Assembly (NCBI GenBank): GCA_031308135.1
Contig: JAHLJT010009436.1
Coordinates: 138,143,803 to 138,207,802 of the forward strand
DNA from: Acheta domesticus
Taxonomy: Eukaryota; Arthropoda; Insecta; Orthoptera; Gryllidae
DNA length: 64,000 nt
Reading direction: 5' to 3'
The notes under the pieces are model-generated. The model did not search any database. It was not told the origin of the DNA and saw only the letters and a list, made by a program, of their open reading frames with translations. Shown piece after piece: positions 58,120 through 64,000 of this stretch. The position numbers were made by a program, and so were the translations under genes. Position 1 is the stretch's first letter. The number at the start of each line of letters is the position of its first letter.

Positions 58120-58121
<2 letters not shown>
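57065..58121 (-). mobile_element. Probable solo LTR inserted in Penelope-like element
   Basis: The 1057-bp segment between two TA tracts starts TGTGACCG and ends CGGTCA on the plus strand, so both ends are TG...CA with a short inverted repeat. On the minus strand an AATAAA (57205-57210) lies about 140 bases from the end, where an LTR polyadenylation site would be. The interior is GC-rich and non-coding. The target duplication cannot be seen because both flanks are TA repeats. A non-autonomous DNA element is an alternative. Confidence 0.35.

Positions 58122-58171
<50 letters not shown>
58122..58171. repeat. TA microsatellite, right of probable solo LTR
   Basis: About 25 TA units. Confidence 0.9.
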
Positions 58172-58173
<2 letters not shown>

Positions 58174-58189
58174 TTTATTTGAACAAATA

Positions 58190-58870
58190 CACACATTTAC
58201 AACTCACATTTACTGCTCATACTCACCAGGCAGCCATCGTCATCCAGCAACATCTTCAAAAGGGAAAAAGAGGCACTTATAAACTTTCCTAGCCAACAGC
58301 TGCAGATGATGTGCAATACATCGTGCTTTGAGGAACCTCGACGCACGAGATGACGCACCCACACCAAACACCACGAACGAGACATCCAGCCCACCTCGAA
58401 AGACTGTGCCCGACTCCCCTACGTTCAAAGTATCACGGACAGGATCGGCAGGCAGCTTCATAGAGCTGATATCCGCTCGGTGTTGTACCCTCACAGATCG
58501 GATGGAGCCACGGATGGTACGGGGGGAGACCTCCTGGATACACTGATAGCGTTGGGGTATAGGAAATCCCGTGCAGCCGCGGGCTAGTAAAGATCTGCTA
58601 AAAGGGTTGCTCTGTATACGAACGGCATGTGTAAACACATGCGCCATGACCGTCTAAAGAATACCTACAAGTCAGGCTTAGCTCTACTCGCCGCCAAAAA
58701 CGGTCACTTCATTGAATTTAACAAGACCCATCCCCTTGGCTCTAAGGACAGTTAGTGATCATGCGTCATTAAAGAAGCTCTGTAAATATCAAGAAAGCCC
58801 ATCAACTTAAATAGAGAAGGTGGTCGCCATCTCAGTACCACATGGAAACGGACTTTCTCGACCGTCAATT
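58190..58870 (+). pseudogene. Penelope-like element connector and GIY-YIG endonuclease remnant
   Basis: After a weakly matching start, the blocks TTNETSSPPRKT, RLPYVQSITDRIGRQLHRADI and RSVLYP (about 58375-58490) match the region between reverse transcriptase and endonuclease in Penelope-like elements. Further on come GHFIEFNKTHPLGSKDS, VIKEAL, a stop, and SRKPINLNREGGRHLSTTW (about 58695-58855). These correspond to the C-terminal half of the GIY-YIG domain, which nicks target DNA. The GIY-YIG signature itself is lost to a deletion or frameshift around 58560-58620. Confidence 0.6.
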
Positions 58871-59100
58871 CGATGTCTCTCCCGGGGGACACCCCCCACG
58901 GTCGACCAATGGCGGGCGACCTTCCCGGCTGCCAATTGGCTGTTGCTCCTTTGCCTCTTAGGCGGCTCCTTAACACAAACTTATTTTTACACATTCATCC
59001 GCCTCAAAATGTTTCCATGTTTTCATTTCTACTCTTCCCACGCAGCCCACCTGCTCCCCTACCTCACTGTAGCCCTGTTCTTCCACCACCAATCCCGTAC
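58871..59100 (+). other. Junction between tandem Penelope-like copies
   Basis: Non-coding GC-balanced sequence between the endonuclease end of one copy and the N-terminus of the next. It is presumably the 3' untranslated region of the first copy and the leader of the second. Confidence 0.4.
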
Positions 59101-59457
59101 TAACTGCAACATATTAGTCGTCAAACGAATTCCCAGTGATGTCGTGGAAGACGTCATTGCTGTTGTGGAAACCGCGGTACGTAACCTGCCAAAAATACAA
59201 CCAAAGCCATTCGAAGGGACACAAGCGCCTTCTTAGCATGGGACATACCCCCACGATACAATATTTCAAGCTATAAGAGAGCTAATATAAGAGAGACAAG
59301 CTATAAGACAGCTAAAACAGTGCGATGACATTGACATTCTTCCCGCTGATAAAGGCAACGCTACGGTGGTGATGGAGAGGGACCACTTAAAGATGGCCAA
59401 CATCCTCAGTGACGGTGATACATACCGGAAACTGGGACAAAAATCCTCTTCCTAAAG
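59101..59457 (+). pseudogene. Penelope-like element N-terminus, second copy
   Basis: The frame gives KRIPSDVVEDVIAVVETAV, then AVRNLPKIQPKPFEG, a stop, AIRELI, and CDDIDILPADKGNATVVMER followed by HLKMANILSDGDTYRKLGQK. The LPADKGNATVVM motif is the hallmark of the Penelope-like N-terminal region. The sequence ends abruptly where a copy of the 2-kb family begins. It has the same orientation as the preceding copy, giving a head-to-tail arrangement. Confidence 0.65.
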
Positions 59458-60257
59458 CGAGGTCAAAATTTAATCCAAAAATTTGGTACCGTGTTTGAGA
59501 AAAAATTGTCCTTATTTTAAAATTTGACTTTAGGTAACAGATTTAATTGAGAGAAAAAATCTCTATCTTCAGTATTTTAGTTGAAGAAAGCCGTCGAATA
59601 AATTTTGAACTTAAAATCAGAGTTTTTAACGAACATTAGAACTGCGTCATTCGTTTAAACGTCCTTTAGACTATCCAACAACTAATTTAATCAAAAATGT
59701 TGGAGTCATTTTTTTGAAAATTTGAAAATGTCCCAGGGACTTCATGTAAAGTATCCCGAAATTAAAATATCTTTTTCAAATTCAAGGGGCCGTGACATCA
59801 TCCAGATTGACTAAGGAATATCAATTTTGGAAAAAATCGTCTGAACGGTTTAGCCGCTAGGTGTTTTTCACAGACGACAGATGGACGGACAGACATTTTG
59901 CCGAAAATCGATTTTTCGTTATCAAGGACCCTTAAAACATGCATTTTGGCTAACCATGTGTTAGGGGATTTTTTCTAAATTTATTAACTGGATTTATCGA
60001 CTTGTTTGTTACCCGGGCCCTGTAATAATAGTTTTTTCTGCCTAAAATTCGCCACTTTTCTCTCAGTATTATGCAACTTTCTCTTCTTAAGAAGTGCCTT
60101 CTTAAGGGAGAGAAAGTAAAAAACAATTTTTGTTTCAGGAAACCTCAAAACTTGTATTTCCGACGAAATCTCGAAATCGATTTTCCGTAGCAATACATAA
60201 GTCTCTATACTATGTATATTATTACTCCGTATATACGTTCGTAAACGAGAAAGTAAA
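59458..60257 (+). mobile_element. 2-kb dispersed repeat family (copy G, 3' part)
   Basis: A GTACCGTGTTTGAGAAAAAAT unit is followed by the terminal module: CCCAGGGACTTCATGTAAAG, TTCAAGGGGCCGTGACATC, AACGGTTTAGCCGCTAG, a GATGGACGGACAGAC tract, TTATCAAGGACCC and GGGCCCTGTAATA. CTTCTTAAGAAG and GAGAGAAAGTAAAA come next, and a second end with CGTAAACGAGAAAGTAAAA lies at 60239-60257. It is non-coding. Confidence 0.55.
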
Positions 60258-62159
60258 ATTTTTAGTGTAACCTTTTGGGTCTTAACTACGCTGTTTGATT
60301 ATTGATCACTCAAAAGAATTCGTTCCGAATTTGGGAGCATTAACTCCAATAATATCATTTTTTTCGATACATGCAGTTGTAAAGTTATTCACGTTTATGT
60401 TGATAAATAATACTTGCAAGTTACAAACAATTTGAAATGCATTATCTCTTTTATCCTTAAACGCACAATATATTTCTGCACCGAAAGTGTAAGGGATATT
60501 TTTCAAAAGTGCTCAACAATTTTAAACGCATTTAATATTTTTATTGCAATTTACATTGACTATGTTAAAGTCGTAAGCTTTTGTTTGTCATGTAACATTG
60601 TTATGACCATGCGTACGTAAATGTTGCATTCCTGTTTTGTTTAGAGATTTAATCATTTTAAACAAAACGTGCTACAGCAAAAAACATTTCGTCAAGAGAA
60701 AGGAACCTTAATGATTAGAATTTAATTAACACAATTAACCGTCTTCTGTTATCTACTGTGTACTAGTAGTTCCATCTCCTGTCATGTTTCTCTGCTTATA
60801 TCTGTTGCAATACTGTCACGCAGCTGGAATCTATGTCGAATGCTTTGGACCCTTCTCAATTACTTGGGCAATAAACATGCAAATTATATCTCCAGCCTCG
60901 AGTCCCACGAATAGGGCGGAACCAACGGATTACAACAACGCTGAATTAGCGCTGAAGAAGTTTGTCGATACGACAGCGTGGGTTTTGGAGGTAACAGCAC
61001 TTCACTCAGCTGAAACAGTTGTGAATGATGCATACTTCACCTCTTGATTACACCAGAAAATTTTCAGAATTAAGCTTTTCATAAAGTTTTAGAATGGAAG
61101 AGATGTAATGAACAATGTAAACAAGAGGTACATTTTTCATTTTTATGAAGTAGAATAAAGGACGGAAAATTTGAATGCATATATTGTCGTAAGCCAAGAA
61201 CCCCACCGTTTTTGTTCATATGAACGGCATCGCAATATTTGTAAATACGCCAATACGTGTAATTTATGCAAACAAAATGCATACAGAATTGGGGCAAAGT
61301 CAAGGAATACAGGCTGTCAGGGCAACCAATAAATAAACGAGTCTCGGAAAGACACGATGGTGACATGGGGGAACGGGAAGGAGCATGGCCCTGTGAAATG
61401 AAGAAACAGTATATGTGGGAGGAAATGTAATCATGTGAAGTTATAAGCTTTCGCTCCCTTTCGAATCGCTAGCAGTGCACAGAGACACATCAACTCTTGT
61501 AAAACGGTCACCATCAGATGGGACGCGCAATTTTGGGATTGAGACTATTATTTCAGACAGAGGGAAGTGTGTAATACGGAATTGGGTTCTATATTTTCAG
61601 TCTAAATATCAGAAACTTAAATATCTTAAAAGTGTTTCAAATATTATTTTGAATTTGAAATAGATTTATATTCGGAACGAATTTAGAATAGGGAAGGATC
61701 GTAAACGTTCTTGCATTCTACAATTGTTGTTGAATATTAGGTAGTCTCGAATAGATGCCCACTCATGGTATAGAATATCGAAAGTTTGCGGACGAGCGAT
61801 AAATTTGAATTTGACATTGAAGAAGTATTGCGATAAGTGGGACAATAAAATTAACATCAACTAGTTGGCCTCAAGAAAGAAGACGTGATGAACATTCCAA
61901 CCGCACTGCAACCGAGAAGCCATCAATTGCACGCAAAGATATCAGTAATCCATTAACTTATTTTGGACGTGTACAGGAAGCGCAATTCTTTTATAAAAGA
62001 AAAAGAAATTTAATGAAGATGAGCTAATTAGGATTGTACTATCAAATTCTTAATACGTTTTTAATTTATTTTCTTGAAACTAGACTGAAAATGTGTAGTC
62101 AATTGAATAGATTATTTATTAACAGCTAGCAAGTTGTAAATTGATACTCACAAGATAAT
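60258..62159. other. Intergenic sequence
   Basis: No gene recognised. An 87-codon open frame at 60784-61047 begins with a hydrophobic stretch (MFLCLYLLQY) but has no known domain or convincing splice pattern. Confidence 0.35.
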
Positions 62160-62360
62160 GATAGTATTATTAGACCATCTCTTACTTATGCTTCCCCTTT
62201 CTGGAGTGGAAACCTAATAAAAAGTAACTTAGCGAAAATCCAAGTACTTCAAAATAAATTTTTAAGACGAATAATTAAAGCACCATGGTTTGTGTCAAAT
62301 ACACAAATTAGAAACAGATTGAAAATAGAAAACTTGAATATTATCATTAAAAGTTTTTAA
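62160..62360 (+). pseudogene. Jockey-like LINE reverse transcriptase C-terminal scrap
   Basis: The frame from 62172 to the TAA at 62358 contains RPSLTYASPFWSG, then KIQVLQNKFLRRIIKAPWFV and NTQIRNRLKIENL. The LTYA-P-W and LQNK-LR-I--APWFV pattern is the segment downstream of the catalytic core in jockey-type LINEs. Only about 62 codons survive, and the frame is preceded by stops. Confidence 0.6.
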
Positions 62361-62432
62361 GGAACTACCAAAAGCGGAATGTGTTAAAAAATTAATGATT
62401 TAATGGTTAATGGTTAACGGAATGGGTTGAAC

Positions 62433-63837
62433 CAGGGTTTAGGGTGGCACGGTTCCTTTGGTTCACTGATCCAGTTCACTAGAGAGGAATCGACTCAATG
62501 AACCGAATCCTCGTTTACTATTCGCGTTCAACATGGTAAAGTAATAAATGTGTTTAAAATACATTCTATTTCATAAGCGCCTGCTACTTGAACATTCTTT
62601 ACTACTTAAACCACACATTTTTTGTTATTAAAAAGAGCCACTCGTCTATTTAGCTAACCAAATGCTACTTATTACATTTTTAAATGCTCTATAAACCACA
62701 GAATACAAATGGAAAAAGTATAACTCACGTATTCGATGTCACGTATTTTATGTAACACCATAAATAGAAATTTAACATAATTTATTATTACAAAACACAT
62801 GCTACTTTTAACCTTTTGTTATGGGGGGCCCCCAAACCTCCATTGTAATACTAATAAACCAACTCGTTGCTTTTTTAAAACAATTCTACTTAATATGTTA
62901 AAGAAAGCGATTTTAAAAAAAAAAAAACAAACTGCACATAGTCGTTTGAAATTATACAATTTTAATAGTATTATACTACCATAGTAATACTTGAAAATTA
63001 GTGTAGTGTCTCGGCACGAATTTACACCCTTATAACACGAAAAAACGTCAAGTTTTGTTTCTGGAAAAAATACGTACTTTACGAACTGAAGCTTAAAAAA
63101 TTAATAAGAAATAAAAATTAACCTGTTAAGCTAATAAATAAATACAAATATTTAAAATCAATTTCTATTTCACAACACATGCTACTTAAACGTTTATTAT
63201 CACCTTTCAAATCCTCCATTTTAATACTTAAAATACTTTAATACTTATTACTCGTCGATTTTTAAAGCAAATACTGCATAATATGTTAAGAAATCATAAA
63301 TAATTCCTGCATTTACACCTTTTCCGGTAGACGCACAAATCTATTAAAAGATGTCTAATGAAGTACGAAAAAAACACAAATCACACAGAAACAAATGCTT
63401 TTCTTTGTGTTTTTGAATCGCATTAAAGAGATATGTAATAATTTTTTGTTATTTAACATTTGATTTTTTTTGTTATTATTACGAGAAGGCTTTTTAAAAT
63501 TTTTTTTGCATTTATCTATACTAATATGTAGAGTTTGTTTAGCATTTTTAGCAGCATAGGAAACAATTTTTTTTAAAGTGTTTTGTGAAGTGTTATTTTC
63601 ACATGTGGAAGTATGTTTTAAGTTTCGTGATGAAGAAGAAATTGTTTCGTAAATTTGATTTGTGGTTTGGACGCATGTTTTTTCGTTTATAGTTTTTTTT
63701 TGACCCGTTTTTTTTTTTCAATGCCGACATAATTTTTTTTTTTTTCTGTTTGACCTTAAGTGAACCTTTTTGGGTGATTTTTGGAGTAGCAAATGAATCA
63801 CAAAGGAACCAAATGAACCGTGCCATTTTACATCCTG
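62433..63837. mobile_element. hAT-like non-autonomous element, about 1.4 kb
   Basis: The ends read CAGGGTTTAGGGTGGCACGG and, on the opposite strand, CAGGATGTAAAATGGCACGG, continuing into a shared GTTC-TTTGGTTC. Multiple GGTTC/GTTCA motifs lie just inside the left end. CAGG(G/A) termini are typical of hAT transposons. The expected 8-bp target duplication is only partly matched (GGTTGAAC against GGTTAATT). The interior has no transposase. Confidence 0.45.
62560..63320 (-). repeat. Diverged tandem repeat related to the 26.6-kb array
   Basis: A (CA)TGCTACTT landmark recurs near 62580, 62662, 62801 and 63178. The block at 62785-62910 (ACATGCTACTTTTAACCTTTTGTTATGGGGGG-like, given here in outline) is the reverse complement of the G-run and AGTAGCATGGG region of the 26625-27935 units. 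Confidence 0.5.
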
Positions 63838-64000
63838 GTTAATTTTGGAATGGTGTTTAAAATAAATATGGATTTAGATGGCATTGTGATTTCTGGCATT
63901 GGACTTACCAATTTTTTGTTTACATGTGTTTTTGTTATTACTTTAGTTTAAAAATGCCCATTCTCAATGACCTTGTATATGAACTCAAGGCGGGAAAATG
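63838..64000. other. Intergenic sequence at window end
   Basis: No feature recognised. Confidence 0.4.

Overview
This is an AT-rich, repeat-dominated stretch of an animal genome, almost certainly an arthropod and most likely an insect. The evidence is the transposon content: an R1-clade LINE, an RTE-type retrotransposon, a Penelope-like element, a Transib (RAG1-like) transposase relic, a tRNA-derived SINE family and numerous microsatellites. There are no bacterial features such as operons or ribosome binding sites. The style of the RTE and Transib proteins recalls hemimetabolous insects with large genomes, but the species cannot be fixed from sequence alone. No complete host gene was recognised. 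Two short open stretches with plausible splice sites (45203-45356 minus, 46704-46900 plus) are the only candidate host exons.

Layout. 1-30 kb: mostly degraded intergenic DNA with copies of two dispersed families. The first is a tRNA-derived SINE of about 500 bp (155-692, 7940-8322, a split copy at 12452-13112, 17849-18042; another at 40318-40822). The second is a roughly 2 kb non-coding family with a GGAC-rich block and ends resembling ACTTTCTCG (best copies 3830-5600 minus and 15560-17820 plus; partial copies elsewhere). A promoter-like patch lies at 19990-20050, paired 32-bp motifs at 20505-20710, a strong hairpin at 22435-22490, and a 0.54-kb tandem array at 26625-27935.

30.5-34.8 kb: a decayed Transib transposase gene is split by a 1808-bp DNA transposon. 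That insertion has long terminal inverted repeats, a TAA target duplication and its own decayed gene on the opposite strand. The 3' end of a separate LINE follows.

35-49 kb: largely featureless sequence with one full SINE and a hammerhead-like motif (41325-41358).

49.2-59.5 kb: the retrotransposon cluster. It holds an almost full-length R1-clade LINE (5' leader with tandem repeats, ORF1 with zinc knuckles, ORF2 with endonuclease and reverse transcriptase, and a GTA-repeat tail), then an RTE fragment, then a Penelope-like element. The Penelope copy is broken by a probable solo LTR between two TA tracts and is followed in direct orientation by the N-terminus of a second copy.

59.5-64 kb: another copy of the 2 kb family, a LINE C-terminal scrap, and a hAT-like element (62433-63837) that shares internal repeats with the 26.6-27.9 kb array.

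The most informative structures are the precisely reconstructable nested insertion inside Transib, the GTA-flanked R1-clade LINE, and several ribozyme-like hairpin motifs. All coding regions of the mobile elements carry frameshifts, stops or active-site changes, so they are relics rather than active genes.
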